From NCBI RefSeq assembly GCF_002531755.2, contig NZ_CP035002.1, positions 248,001 through 312,000 on the forward strand: 64,000 bases of DNA, written 5' to 3'. Under the pieces are notes generated by a model. It was given only the letters and a program-made list of their open reading frames with translations, ran no database searches and was not told where the DNA came from. Position numbers and translations under genes: made by a program. Numbering within the stretch: the first letter of the stretch is position 1; each line of letters opens with the position of its first letter. Below are positions 26,918 through 36,167 of this stretch, piece by piece. Origin of the DNA: Rhizobium acidisoli (lineage in GTDB: Bacteria; Pseudomonadota; Alphaproteobacteria; Rhizobiales; Rhizobiaceae).

Positions 26918-27014
26918 GCCTTTCCTCCGGCTTTTTCATCCGCACCCTACCATTTCACCGGATCGCCGTGCGATACCAATCCTTGATTTTTATTCCGGGC
27001 TTAGGACTCGTCTT

Positions 27015-28373
27015 ATGAAGACAATGCAGATTTATGCTTTCGACATGAATTGCGTCGGGCATATCAACCACGGCCTGTGGACGCATCCGCGCGACCAATC
27101 GGTGCGCTATACCGATCTCGACTACTGGACGGAATTCGCCAGGACAGCCGAGCGCGGCAAGCTCGACGGCATCTTCCTCGCCGATATCGTCGGCATCTAT
27201 GACGTCTATAAGGGCAGTCCGGCGCCGGTGATCGAGACGGCGGCGCAGGTCCCCGTCAACGATCCGCTGATCCCGATTTCGGCGATGGCCTATGTCACTA
27301 GACATTTGGGTTTCGGCGTCACCGTCAACACCACTTACGAGCCGCCCTTCCTGCTGGCGCGGCGCATGTCGACGCTCGATCACCTGACCAAGGGGCGGAT
27401 CGGCTGGAACATCGTCACCGGTTATCTCGACAGCGCCGCCCGCAGCATGGGTTTCGACAAGCTGCCGGAACATGATGCGCGTTACGACGCAGCCGAGGAA
27501 TATCTCGAGATCCTCTACAAGCTCTGGGAGGGCAGCTGGGACGACGATGCGGTTCGGCGCGACAAGGCATCAGGCATCTATGCCGATCCGTCGAAGGTGC
27601 GCGCTGTCAGTCACGAGGGCGAATATTACCGGATGGAGGGCATTCATCTTGCCGAGCCTTCGCCGCAGCGCACGCCCCTGCTCTTCCAGGCCGGCGCTTC
27701 GGCCCGCGGGCAGGATTTCGCCGCCCGCCACGCCGAATGTGTCTTCATCGCCAGTCCGAACCCCGGGGCGGCCCGGCCGACCGTCGATGCGCTCCGGGCG
27801 AAGGCGGAGACAATCGGCCGCGGCAGAGCCGCATTGAAGATCCTGAACCTGATCACCGTTGTCGTCGGACGGACGGAGAGCCAAGCGCAGGACAGGCTGG
27901 AGGATTATCGCCGCCATGCGAGCGTCGAAGCTTCGCTTGCGCATTACTCCGCCTCCATCGGCATCGACTTGTCGAAATACCGGCTGGACGACGTCATCGA
28001 CCAGAGTTCGACCAATGCCAATCAATCGGCGCTTGCCGCCATCACCAAGCAGGCGGCAAGACCGGTGACCAAACGAGAGATCGTCGACCAGATGGTGCTC
28101 GGCAGCCGGATGAAGCCGATGGTGGGCTCGCCGGAGCAGATCGCCGATCGTCTGCAGGCATGGATCGAGGAAGGCGACATTGACGGCTTCAACCTGGCGC
28201 GGACGGTGGCGCCGGAGAGCCTGCGCGATTTCGTCGAATTGGTGGTGCCGGTGCTGCAGGAGCGCGGCATCTTCAAAGCGGACTATTCCGAAGGACCGTT
28301 GCGGCAGAAGCTCTTCGGCGGCGGGGACGGCAGATTGTCCGCCGCCCATCCCGCCGCGCGCTTCCGCCGCTGA
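27015..28373 (+). CDS. LLM-class flavin-dependent monooxygenase (NtaA/SnaA/DszA type)
   Basis: This 452-residue protein belongs to the two-component flavin monooxygenases, which use FMNH2 supplied by a separate reductase. Marks are the start MQIYAFDMNCVGHINHGLW, the block GRIGWNIVTGYLDSAARSMG and the GASARGQDFAARHAE region. The ATG at 27015 begins this homology; the frame is open upstream without support. It is next to a MetNIQ-type importer, and an FMN reductase lies within 3 kb. Oxidation of an organosulfur compound is therefore the best guess. Family members also act on chelating agents such as nitrilotriacetate. Confidence 0.88.
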   Translation: MKTMQIYAFDMNCVGHINHGLWTHPRDQSVRYTDLDYWTEFARTAERGKLDGIFLADIVGIYDVYKGSPAPVIETAAQVPVNDPLIPISAMAYVTRHLGFGVTVNTTYEPPFLLARRMSTLDHLTKGRIGWNIVTGYLDSAARSMGFDKLPEHDARYDAAEEYLEILYKLWEGSWDDDAVRRDKASGIYADPSKVRAVSHEGEYYRMEGIHLAEPSPQRTPLLFQAGASARGQDFAARHAECVFIASPNPGAARPTVDALRAKAETIGRGRAALKILNLITVVVGRTESQAQDRLEDYRRHASVEASLAHYSASIGIDLSKYRLDDVIDQSSTNANQSALAAITKQAARPVTKREIVDQMVLGSRMKPMVGSPEQIADRLQAWIEEGDIDGFNLARTVAPESLRDFVELVVPVLQERGIFKADYSEGPLRQKLFGGGDGRLSAAHPAARFRR

Positions 28374-28374
28374 C

Positions 28375-29028
28375 TTATCTGCGGTCCAGCCTGGCGACGA
28401 GCCGGTCGCCAAACCACTGGATGCCGCAGACGAGGACGATGAGGACGGCCACCACCGCGATCATCACATTGGTTTCAAAGCGCTGATAGCCATAGCGGAT
28501 GGCGAGGTCGCCAAGGCCGCCCGCGCCGATCGCCCCAGCCATCGCCGAGGCGCCGATCAGCGTCACCAGCGTGACGGTGAAACCGGCGACGATGCCGGGC
28601 AGCGCTTCGGGCACCAGCACTTCGCTGATGATCGTCCAGCGGTTGCCGCCCATGGCGCGCACGGCGTCGATCAGCCCGCGGTCGACTTCGCGCAGCGACA
28701 CTTCGGCGATGCGGGCATAATAGGGCGTCGCCGCGATGGCGAGCGGCACGATGGCCGCCCAGGTGCCGAGCGCCGTGCCGACGATCAGCCGCGTCAGCGG
28801 GATCAGCGCCACCAGCAGGATGATGAAAGGCACCGAACGGAAGCCGTTGATGACGGCGCCGAGCCCGCGGTTGATCCAGAGGTTTTCAGCAATGCCGCCA
28901 CGTGCCGTGACGACAAGGGCAAGGCCGAGCGGCAGGCCGGCAACGAGCGAGATCACGCCCGAGGCGACGGTCATCAGGACCGTCTCCCACAGCGAGCGAA
29001 GAAGCAGTTCAAGCATGATCGGTGTCAT
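28375..29028 (-). CDS. metI: Methionine-type ABC transporter permease
   Basis: This 217-residue membrane protein has five hydrophobic segments and the conserved loop YYARIAEVSLREVDRGLIDAVRAMG that docks onto MetN. The ATG at 29028 is preferred over an upstream TTG. It overlaps the ATPase gene by 20 bp. Length and motifs match MetI. The nearby flavin monooxygenase suggests that the imported ligand could be an organosulfur compound other than methionine. Confidence 0.92.
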   Translation of the reverse strand: MTPIMLELLLRSLWETVLMTVASGVISLVAGLPLGLALVVTARGGIAENLWINRGLGAVINGFRSVPFIILLVALIPLTRLIVGTALGTWAAIVPLAIAATPYYARIAEVSLREVDRGLIDAVRAMGGNRWTIISEVLVPEALPGIVAGFTVTLVTLIGASAMAGAIGAGGLGDLAIRYGYQRFETNVMIAVVAVLIVLVCGIQWFGDRLVARLDRR

Positions 29029-30097
29029 AACCAAGCACCTCCACCCGGGCGGACCGGGCCGTCAGAAATTGTTCGACCTTTCCGGCAAGCGCGGGGTCGC
29101 GTGCGGGAACGGCGATGAAGAACCGCGCCACGGGCTGGTTCTGGATGTGGTCGATGCCGCCATGGACGAGGCGGAAGGAATGCGGCAACGCCGCCGAGAG
29201 TTCGGCAAACAGGGCACCCTGCGCCTGCGGCCCGGCGAGATCGACGCTGAGGATCGCTTCGCTGCCCGCCGTCGCAGATAGCCGGCCGGCGATGTGATCG
29301 GGAAGCTGGGGGCGGATGCCGCCGAGCAGGCTCCTGGTGATGGTTTCCTGCGGATCGGCAAAGACCGACCAGACCTGCCCCTGTTCGACGATCCGCCCGG
29401 CATCGATGACGGCGACGCGATCGGCAATGCCGCGCACCACTTCCATTTCATGGGTGATCAGCAGAATGGTCAGGCCGAGCTTACGGTTGATATCCTTGAG
29501 CAATGCCAGGATCGACCGGGTCGTCTCAGGGTCGAGCGCCGATGTCGCCTCGTCGGATAACAGGAGCGCCGGGCGCGCCGCGAGTGCGCGGGCGATGCCG
29601 ACTCGCTGTTTCTGGCCGCCGGAGAGCGATGAGGGGTAGGCCTTCGCCTTGTCGGCAAGGCCGACGAGATCAAGCAACTCATGTGCCCTTCGCAAACGTT
29701 CGTTCCTGGCGACGCCCTCGATCTTCAGCGGCAGCGCGACATTCTCTTCGACTGATTTGGCGGACAGCAGGTTGAAATGCTGGAAGATCATGCCGATGCG
29801 GCGGCGCAGCGGCTGCAATTGCTGTTCGGCAAGCGCCGTGATGTCGCGGCCTTCGATCAGGATCTGGCCGCTGTCGGCGCGCTCCAGGCCGTTCAGGCAG
29901 CGGATCAGCGTCGACTTGCCGGCGCCGCTGCGGCCGATGATGCCAAGGACCTCGCCTCTCGTCACCGTCAGCGAAATACCATCAAGGGCGGGCGTGGTTC
30001 CGAATCGCCGCTTCACGTCGGTCAGCCTCACCACCTCTTCGCCTGCCGCTACTTGCGGCTGTGCCTCGATCGCTGCGGTGGAAACAAAGGAATTCAT
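29009..30097 (-). CDS. metN: Methionine-type ABC transporter ATP-binding protein
   Basis: This 362-residue ATPase has Walker A GRSGAGKST, Q-loop MIFQHFNLLSAK, signature LSGGQKQRVGIARAL and Walker B LLLSDEATSALD. The C-terminal NIL regulatory domain (about residues 280-355) is present; in MetN it senses methionine and inhibits transport. The ATG at 30097 has an AAGGAA site. The gene lies between metQ and metI in one leftward operon. Confidence 0.93.
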   Translation of the reverse strand: MNSFVSTAAIEAQPQVAAGEEVVRLTDVKRRFGTTPALDGISLTVTRGEVLGIIGRSGAGKSTLIRCLNGLERADSGQILIEGRDITALAEQQLQPLRRRIGMIFQHFNLLSAKSVEENVALPLKIEGVARNERLRRAHELLDLVGLADKAKAYPSSLSGGQKQRVGIARALAARPALLLSDEATSALDPETTRSILALLKDINRKLGLTILLITHEMEVVRGIADRVAVIDAGRIVEQGQVWSVFADPQETITRSLLGGIRPQLPDHIAGRLSATAGSEAILSVDLAGPQAQGALFAELSAALPHSFRLVHGGIDHIQNQPVARFFIAVPARDPALAGKVEQFLTARSARVEVLGYDTDHA

Positions 30098-30121
30098 GTG
30101 CTTTTCCTTACAAAGACTGAA

Positions 30122-30152
30122 GGCGGCCCGGGCAAGAAACGCCCGGACCGCC
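30122..30152 (-). terminator. Hairpin between metQ and metN
   Basis: A 12 bp inverted repeat with a 7-base loop lies between the two cistrons. Its one mismatch on the plus strand becomes a G-U pair in the minus-strand transcript, so the RNA stem is unbroken only in the direction of the operon. No U-tract follows. It probably protects the metQ part of the mRNA. Confidence 0.55.
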
Positions 30153-30186
30153 TCTCGGCAGGCCTTAACCCCGGCCCTGTTTCCGA

Positions 30187-31026
30187 TCAATAGGCGCTGA
30201 GACCCGTCCCCTTATAGACCTTGTCGAACTCGGCCTTGACGGTGTCGTTCTGATAGGAAGACACGAGCGTCTTGACCCAGTCGGCATCCTTATTGTCGTC
30301 CTTGACGGCGATGAAGTTGCGATAGGGATTGTCGGCGATCGGCTCCTGCGCAATGCGCTCGGCCGGAGAAAGGCCGCTCTTCAGCGCCCAGTCGGTGTTG
30401 ACGACACCGGCGTCCAGATCGTCGATCGAACGGCCGACGATGCCGGCATCGAGCTCCTTGATCTCGATCTTCTTCGGATTGTCGGTGACGTCGGCGACGG
30501 TTGCGAGAATGCCGGTGCCGTCCTTCAACTTGATCAAGCCCTGGCTCTGAAGAACGCGCAGCGCCCGGCCTTCGTTCGAGGGATCGTTTGGGACGCCAAT
30601 GACAGCGCCTTCCGGAATCTCGGCGACGGATTTGTACTTCTTGGTATAGAGGCCAATCGGCCAGACGCCGGTGTAACCGACGCGGGTGATGTGATAGCCG
30701 TGCTGCTTGATCTGATTGTCGAGATAGGGCTGGTGCTGGAAAGCATTGGCATCGACCTCGCCGCGCTCCAGCGCTTCATTCGGCTGCGTGTAATCGTTGA
30801 AGATAACGGTCTCGATCTTGAGGCCCTTCTTGGCCGCCTCGCTGGTGACCACGCGCCAGATGTCCTCCTCCTCGCCGGCCATGATGCCGACCTTAATCGA
30901 CTTGTCCGCGGCAAAGGAAGGAGCGGGTGCTGCAAAGGCAAAGAGCGTGGCAGCGGAAACGGCGACAGCGGCAAGAGCCGCGCGGCGCGAAAGGGGGAAG
31001 CCGTGAAGATTGTTGTTCTTGGTCAT
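30187..31026 (-). CDS. metQ: Methionine-type ABC transporter substrate-binding protein
   Basis: This 279-residue binding protein is of the NlpA/MetQ family. The N-terminus has a twin-arginine-like signal (PLSRRAALAAVAV) and a probable cut after SFAA near residue 40; no lipobox Cys is present. The mature part starts SIKVGIMAGEEEDIWRVV and includes NAFQHQPYLDNQ and GVPNDPSNEGRALRVL, both typical of MetQ. It is the first gene of the metQNI operon. The ligand may be methionine or a related sulfur compound. Confidence 0.92.
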   Translation of the reverse strand: MTKNNNLHGFPLSRRAALAAVAVSAATLFAFAAPAPSFAADKSIKVGIMAGEEEDIWRVVTSEAAKKGLKIETVIFNDYTQPNEALERGEVDANAFQHQPYLDNQIKQHGYHITRVGYTGVWPIGLYTKKYKSVAEIPEGAVIGVPNDPSNEGRALRVLQSQGLIKLKDGTGILATVADVTDNPKKIEIKELDAGIVGRSIDDLDAGVVNTDWALKSGLSPAERIAQEPIADNPYRNFIAVKDDNKDADWVKTLVSSYQNDTVKAEFDKVYKGTGLSAY

Positions 31027-31225
31027 TGTTATATCCCGTCTGACTGAATGAGGCCAAGCGCCCCGAGCAGACCGATCATGGCAAATGCGCCCGTCGCGAG
31101 CGAAGCACGAATGTCCGATGTCGAGGAAGGCTCGGAAAAACTCTTGCCCCGCCATCGATATCGGCAGGATAAATTTCCACCAAATTTATGGATTATAATG
31201 GCGTGCAAGAATGGCCCGAACGGGA

Positions 31226-31248
31226 AACGGCGCCTCAAGGGCGCCGTT
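31226..31248 (-). terminator. Hairpin between the FMN reductase gene and metQ
   Basis: AACGGCGCC pairs with GGCGCCGTT across a 5-base loop, 23 bp beyond the FMN reductase stop codon. No run of T follows on the minus strand, so termination strength is uncertain. An AT-rich tract at about 31175-31200 (TATAAT-like on the minus strand) follows and may be the metQ promoter. Confidence 0.5.
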
Positions 31249-31270
31249 GCAAGTCGGTGTCGAAACCTTT

Positions 31271-31831
31271 TTACTCGGCAGCGATAAGAGCCTGCTTTTG
31301 GGCAGGAAAGAAGGCTGAAAGCTCGCCGATGACCTCGCCGATCCGCTTGGAAAGCGGTTCGGATGAGACGCGGTAATCGGTGAAGTCGCGATCGGAGGCG
31401 TAGACGGCCGTCGGCAGCGTGTGAGACATGAAAAAGCCGAAGAGCGGGCGCAGCTGATGCTCGACCATCAGCGCATGCCGGTCGCCGCCGCCGGTTGCGG
31501 TGATGATGACCGGCTTGGCGCGCAGCTCATGCGGGTCGATCAGATCGATCAGGTGCTTGAACAGGCCGGGATAGCTGCCCTTGTAGGTCGGCGCGCCAAT
31601 GACCAGCAGATCGGCATTGACGATATCGTCGATGACTTCCCTGGCGCGGCTATCGAGATCGTCGCGGCGCAACGCTTGGCCGAGCGAGGGCCCGACATCG
31701 GTCAGATCGTAGAGGGTATTGTCGAAGCCGTATTTTTCACCGGCAAGGCCGGCGATATCTTCGACCAGCGTGAAGGTCTTCGAGGGACGGTTGAAGCTAC
31801 CCGCCAGACCGACCAGTTTGTAAGCAGACAT
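31271..31831 (-). CDS. NADPH-dependent FMN reductase
   Basis: This 186-residue flavodoxin-fold protein is of the SsuE/MsuE group. The FMN-phosphate loop is GLAGSFNRPSKTF near the start, followed by VIGAPTYKGSYPGLFKHLIDL and a later TATGGGDRHALM block. It would deliver FMNH2 to a flavin monooxygenase. The LLM-class enzyme at 27.0-28.4 kb is the obvious partner, with the MetNIQ-type importer between them. The three parts together look like a sulfur-scavenging cluster. Confidence 0.9.
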   Translation of the reverse strand: MSAYKLVGLAGSFNRPSKTFTLVEDIAGLAGEKYGFDNTLYDLTDVGPSLGQALRRDDLDSRAREVIDDIVNADLLVIGAPTYKGSYPGLFKHLIDLIDPHELRAKPVIITATGGGDRHALMVEHQLRPLFGFFMSHTLPTAVYASDRDFTDYRVSSEPLSKRIGEVIGELSAFFPAQKQALIAAE

Positions 31832-32045
31832 GCCATTTCCTTCCGATATCGTGCCGCGACCGATTATTGGATAGATATTATCTATAAAAATAGTGGATTA
31901 AAGCAAGCCTATCCCTCTTCATCATGGTGAGGAGAAAAATACATTCTCATCCGTAGTGATCGCCTGCCTGCGACACCGCATCAGTCATCGACCCGGAATA
32001 TGGCGGATATTCCGGGTCGATGCGTTCTCGAAGCGCGATATCGCC

Positions 32046-33248
32046 TCAGACTGGTTTTGGCTTCGGGATGCGCGGCAGGAAGATCGTCAGCAGACCGAGA
32101 AGCGGCAGGTAGGAGCAGATACGGTAGACGAAGTCGATGCCGTGGGTATCGGCGAAACTGCCGAGCAGTGCTGCACCCAGCCCCCCTGCCCCGAACGCAA
32201 AACCGAAGAAGACGCCTGCAATCAGCCCGACGCGTCCGGGCACCAGTTCCTGCGCGAAGACGACGATTGCCGAGAAGGCCGACGCGAAGATCAGTCCGAT
32301 GGCGACGCTGAGCACGCCCGTCCAGAACAGGTTTGCATAGGGTAGAAGCAGCGCGAACGGAATGACGCCGAGGATCGAGAACCAGATGACGAAACGAGCG
32401 CCGAAGCGATCGCCGATCGGCCCGCCGAGAAACGTGCCGACGGCGACCGAGCCGAGGAAGAGGAAGAGCATCAGCTGTGCCTGCTGGACGCTGAGCGCAA
32501 ACCTGTCGATGACATAGAAGGTGAAGTAGCTCGACACGCTGGCCATGTAGACGTTTTTCGTCGCCGTCAGCAGCACGAGGATCAGCAGCGCCCAGACCAC
32601 CCTGTTCTGCGGCAGCGGCAGGGCGCGGCTTACCGCAGGTTTGCTGGCGTTCTGGCGACGATGGCCGATATACCAGTTGCCGACCCAGCTCAGCACGACC
32701 ATGCCGACCATGGCGATGGCGGCAAACCAGGAGACGCTGTGCTGGCCGAGCGGCAGCACGATGAAGGCGGCAAGCAGCGGGCCGATCGCCTGACCGGCAT
32801 TGCCGCCGACCTGGAAGAAGGACTGCGCGAAACCGTGGCGGCCGCCGGAGGCAAGACGGGCGACGCGCGAGGATTCCGGGTGGAAGACCGCCGAGCCGAA
32901 GCCGATCAGGCTGGCAGCGACGAGCAGCAATGCGAAGCTGCCGGCATTGCCGAGCAGGATGAGGCCGCAAAAGGTGCTCGCCATGCCGACCGGCAGCGAA
33001 TAGGGCATCGGCCAGCGGTCGGTGACGATGCCGACCAGCGGCTGCAGCAGCGACGCCGTGACCTGGAACGTCATGGTGAGCAGGCCGATCTGCACGAAAT
33101 CAAGGTCGTAGTTTGCCTTGAACAGCGGATAGAGCGAGGCGAGCAGCGATTGCATGATGTCGTTCAGCATGTGACAGAAGCTGACCGCCATCAGGATGGA
33201 CATCGTTGTTTTTTCGAAACGGGGCGCGCGCTCGGCAACAGTTGCCAT
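32046..33248 (-). CDS. MFS transporter, fosmidomycin resistance protein family
   Basis: This 400-residue protein has about 12 membrane segments. The first is preceded by TTMSILMAVSFCHMLNDIMQ, which with the following SLLASLYPLFK is characteristic of the Fsr-type exporters. The MFS loop motif between helices 2 and 3 is seen as GIVTDRWPMPY. It would export a small compound using the proton gradient; the natural substrate is unknown. It is not in an operon with its neighbours. A 353 bp gap separates it from the divergent XRE regulator gene. Confidence 0.88.
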   Translation of the reverse strand: MATVAERAPRFEKTTMSILMAVSFCHMLNDIMQSLLASLYPLFKANYDLDFVQIGLLTMTFQVTASLLQPLVGIVTDRWPMPYSLPVGMASTFCGLILLGNAGSFALLLVAASLIGFGSAVFHPESSRVARLASGGRHGFAQSFFQVGGNAGQAIGPLLAAFIVLPLGQHSVSWFAAIAMVGMVVLSWVGNWYIGHRRQNASKPAVSRALPLPQNRVVWALLILVLLTATKNVYMASVSSYFTFYVIDRFALSVQQAQLMLFLFLGSVAVGTFLGGPIGDRFGARFVIWFSILGVIPFALLLPYANLFWTGVLSVAIGLIFASAFSAIVVFAQELVPGRVGLIAGVFFGFAFGAGGLGAALLGSFADTHGIDFVYRICSYLPLLGLLTIFLPRIPKPKPV

Positions 33249-33501
33249 GGAATTCCTCCTGGACGGCCCGGTTGGTTGCCGTGCCGCGTCGCTTTATTCG
33301 ATGGATTTCGGGCGATCGGGGCTGGGAAAGATGATCAAGCGGCGGTCGCTTAAGTGCATTTAGCGTAAGCCGGGGGGCAGCAACAGCCCAGTTTCATCAG
33401 GATCGGTACGGCTTTTGTTCGATTTTCCCTTTTGCAGCCTATCCTGCGCTGCTTTACCACTTGCCGGACGGGGGCTTTCCTACCACAATCGGTTGCGATC
33501 G

Positions 33502-33520
33502 TCGCATATATCGTATGCGA
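33502..33520. promoter_or_regulatory. Candidate operator upstream of the XRE regulator
   Basis: TCGCATA and TATGCGA form a perfect inverted repeat around 5 bases in the 353 bp gap (33249-33601) between the MFS gene and the XRE regulator gene, 81 bp before the regulator start. It is a plausible binding site for the dimeric XRE protein, which would control itself and perhaps the divergent exporter. The rest of this gap holds no supported gene. Confidence 0.45.
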
Positions 33521-33601
33521 TGTGAAAACAACCATGGAAAACCGGGACGGGGGATACTACAGCTGCGTCGATTGAAATGCGATCGAGGCTGAAAACACGC
33601 G

Positions 33602-34060
33602 ATGAATGTCAAGACACCGAATGCAATAGACGGCTATGTCGGAGCGCGCATAAGAATGCGCCGGCAGTTGCTCGGAATGAGCCAGGAACGACTTGCCGAG
33701 CAAATCGGCGTGACCTTTCAGCAGGTTCAGAAATATGAGAAGGGCATCAACCGCATCGGCGCGAGCCGCCTGCAGCGAATAGCCGACGTGCTTCACACGT
33801 CGCCGAGCTTTTTCTTCGAACAGGAAAATTCCGAGCCGTTGACGTTGCAAGGGCTCGATCTGCCGGCAAATAGCGACCCGGTTGCCGAATTCCTGCAAAC
33901 GAAAGAGGGATTGGTGCTCAACCGCGCCTTTCTGAAGATCGCCGACCGAAATATCCGTGAAACGATCATCGCATTGGTGAAGGCGATGGCGCAAGCGGAA
34001 AGCAGCGGCGTAACATTGGGTGCCCCTGTCGCGGATATCACCTTTCCGCTCGGAGAATAG
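33602..34060 (+). CDS. XRE (Cro/CI) family transcriptional regulator
   Basis: This 152-residue protein has an N-terminal helix-turn-helix of the XRE type (MSQERLAEQIGVTFQQVQKY, about residues 26-45) and an extended C-terminal half. The pattern RMRRQLLGMSQERLAEQIG followed by FQQVQKYEKGINRIGASRLQ is common in rhizobial regulators such as PraR. It is followed after 27 bp by a BTAD/TPR regulator gene, so the two are probably cotranscribed. A palindrome 81 bp upstream could be its operator. Confidence 0.9.
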   Translation: MNVKTPNAIDGYVGARIRMRRQLLGMSQERLAEQIGVTFQQVQKYEKGINRIGASRLQRIADVLHTSPSFFFEQENSEPLTLQGLDLPANSDPVAEFLQTKEGLVLNRAFLKIADRNIRETIIALVKAMAQAESSGVTLGAPVADITFPLGE

Positions 34061-34087
34061 TCGGACATATCGGCAGGCATTATCCGC

Positions 34088-36037
34088 ATGAAGCTCAGGC
34101 TCGAATCATTTGGTGAGTTGCGGCTGATCGACCCCGCCGGGCGGCCGGCGGCGTTCCCGGAAAAAGGCCTGCTGGCGATTTGTTATCTGCGGGACCGTGA
34201 TCTGAGCGACGGAGCCGGGAGCGAATATCCGCGCTCGGCGCTGGCACGGTTCTTGTGGGACAGCCACGACAATTCTGACATCATGGCCAACCTGCGCAAA
34301 ACCATATCGCGCATTCAGAAGCGTCAGACCGAACTCGGTGCCGAGCTTCTGGCCTTCACGGCGACCGGCGTGCGGGTCAGGTCGGATGCATTTTCAGGTG
34401 ATCTCTTCGAACTTGCCGACCCCGAAGGCGACGACGCGCTTGGCAGGCTGCGGCGGCTGGTTGCCATCTTTCGCCAGGATTTCCTGGCCGGGCTCGCCGA
34501 CCAAAGCGCCACGACGCGGCAGTGGATCGCCGGCCAGCGTGACCGGCACATGGCAGTGCTGGTGGATGCACTGAAGACGGCGCTGCCCGCTGCCCGGTCG
34601 CGAGAGGATGTCAGCCTGATCAAGGAGGCGGCGCTCAGGATTTTCCGCGAGGCACCGGATGACGAGAACATTCGTCGCATCCTTCTGGAGGCCTATGAGT
34701 CCGAAGGCCAGCTGGAGAAAGCGCGCCGCCTTTTCGAGACGAGCAGGCATCAGCTGGAAAGCGCAGTCGATATCGGCCTTGACGTGCAGGCGCTGGGAGA
34801 GGTCCGCAAGATCTTCGCCGGTAGTCGACCACCGCAGAGCGCTGCGGTACCGCTCATCGATGGAGGCGTTCGAATTCTCGGTCCCCTCCCCCGTCTCGTG
34901 CTGCTGCCGCCCGGCGGGACGGATGCCATCGGTGCCTTGCCGATGCTCTCCGAGGCGCTGATCGAGGACGTGACCATTGGCCTTTGCGCGCTGAATACGG
35001 TTTCGGTGGTCGCACCCCATACGGCTGCTCGCATCGCACACAATGCCGACAAGGCTCAGCTGATCCTGCGCCATTCGATTTCCTATGTTCTCGACACGAG
35101 GCTGACCAATCGTGGGGGCAGCCCTGCGCTCTTTGTCCAGCTGACTTATGCCGGCAGCGATGAAGTCATCTGGGCCGAGCGTTTCAGCCTCGAGAAATAC
35201 GAATTGATAAGCCACCGGCGCGACATCGCGCGGCAGATTGCCAAAGAGCTTGCCGGGCAGGTCCGCCGGCATGAAACCATGCGCGATGCCTTCGAGGGCA
35301 ATTCGGCCGCCTATCATAGCTACCTTCTCGGTCTGCGGGATATCAAGCGGCTTGCCCTGCCCGACGTGCGCCGCTCCCGGAAGGCTTTTCGCGAGGCGCT
35401 TCAGCACAGCGCACACTTTGCCCCTGCGCTCAGCGGATTGTCGCGCACGTTTCTTGTCGAATGGCTGTTGACGGCACGCGGCGACAGCGAGCTGCTCGGG
35501 CTCGCGGAAGACTATGCGAACCGGGCAATCGTCGCCGATCCGTCGTTTGCGGCCGGCTTTCGTGAGCTCGGCGTTGCCAAACTTTATCTCGGGGAGCTTG
35601 ATGAAAGCGTCGTGGCGCTGAAGCTCGCGGAAGAACTGAGCCCGCATTATGCCGACGGCATTGCAAGTTATGCCGATACGCTCGTTCATGCATCGCGCCC
35701 TGCCGATGCATTGGCCAAGATCGAGCGGGCCATCTCGCTCAATCCGTTGAGCCCGACCGACTATCTATGGACGGCGGCCGGCGCGAATTTCGCCCTTGGC
35801 CATTATGCCGAGGCGCTCGAGCAGATTTCTATCATGGACGACCGCACACCGGCCGACCGGCTTTCGGCTGCCTGCTGGGCGATGCTCGGCGATATGAAAA
35901 ACGCGCGTATCTATATGCGCAAGGTGCGCGAAATCTATCCGGATTTCGATGTCGACAAATGGCTTTCGGTCGTTCCCTTCAAGGAGCAATGGCAGAAGGA
36001 ACAGTATCGCGAGGCATTACGCAGGGCCGGCTTCTGA
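34088..36037 (+). CDS. BTAD/SARP-like regulator with TPR repeats
   Basis: This 649-residue protein begins with the winged-helix start of SARP/BTAD proteins (LRLESFGELRLIDPAGR). A bacterial transcriptional activation domain follows (EDVSLIKEAALRIFREAPDDENIRRILLEAYESEG, about residues 175-210). The middle (about 265-395) resembles the adenylate-cyclase-associated sensor segment found in CadC-like proteins. The C-terminal 230 residues hold TPR-type helices. No membrane helix is evident. It is probably cotranscribed with the XRE gene. The target genes are unknown; the adjacent small gene and repABC are candidates by proximity only. Confidence 0.75.
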   Translation: MKLRLESFGELRLIDPAGRPAAFPEKGLLAICYLRDRDLSDGAGSEYPRSALARFLWDSHDNSDIMANLRKTISRIQKRQTELGAELLAFTATGVRVRSDAFSGDLFELADPEGDDALGRLRRLVAIFRQDFLAGLADQSATTRQWIAGQRDRHMAVLVDALKTALPAARSREDVSLIKEAALRIFREAPDDENIRRILLEAYESEGQLEKARRLFETSRHQLESAVDIGLDVQALGEVRKIFAGSRPPQSAAVPLIDGGVRILGPLPRLVLLPPGGTDAIGALPMLSEALIEDVTIGLCALNTVSVVAPHTAARIAHNADKAQLILRHSISYVLDTRLTNRGGSPALFVQLTYAGSDEVIWAERFSLEKYELISHRRDIARQIAKELAGQVRRHETMRDAFEGNSAAYHSYLLGLRDIKRLALPDVRRSRKAFREALQHSAHFAPALSGLSRTFLVEWLLTARGDSELLGLAEDYANRAIVADPSFAAGFRELGVAKLYLGELDESVVALKLAEELSPHYADGIASYADTLVHASRPADALAKIERAISLNPLSPTDYLWTAAGANFALGHYAEALEQISIMDDRTPADRLSAACWAMLGDMKNARIYMRKVREIYPDFDVDKWLSVVPFKEQWQKEQYREALRRAGF

Positions 36038-36167
36038 AGTCTGGCGCCGAAAAGGGTAAGCCGGCAACTCCTGTCACGCCTGTGTCACGCGCGTCTTTCG
36101 TTCAAGAGGATTAAGCTGTCTTTGCTCTGTCGGCATGTGCTGACAAGGGAAGCTGGAGAATTCTCAG

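Noticed and set aside
31027..31200. SAM riboswitch upstream of metQ
   Set aside because: The conserved blocks of SAM-II and related RNAs were looked for in the leader and not found; only an AT-rich promoter-like stretch is there.
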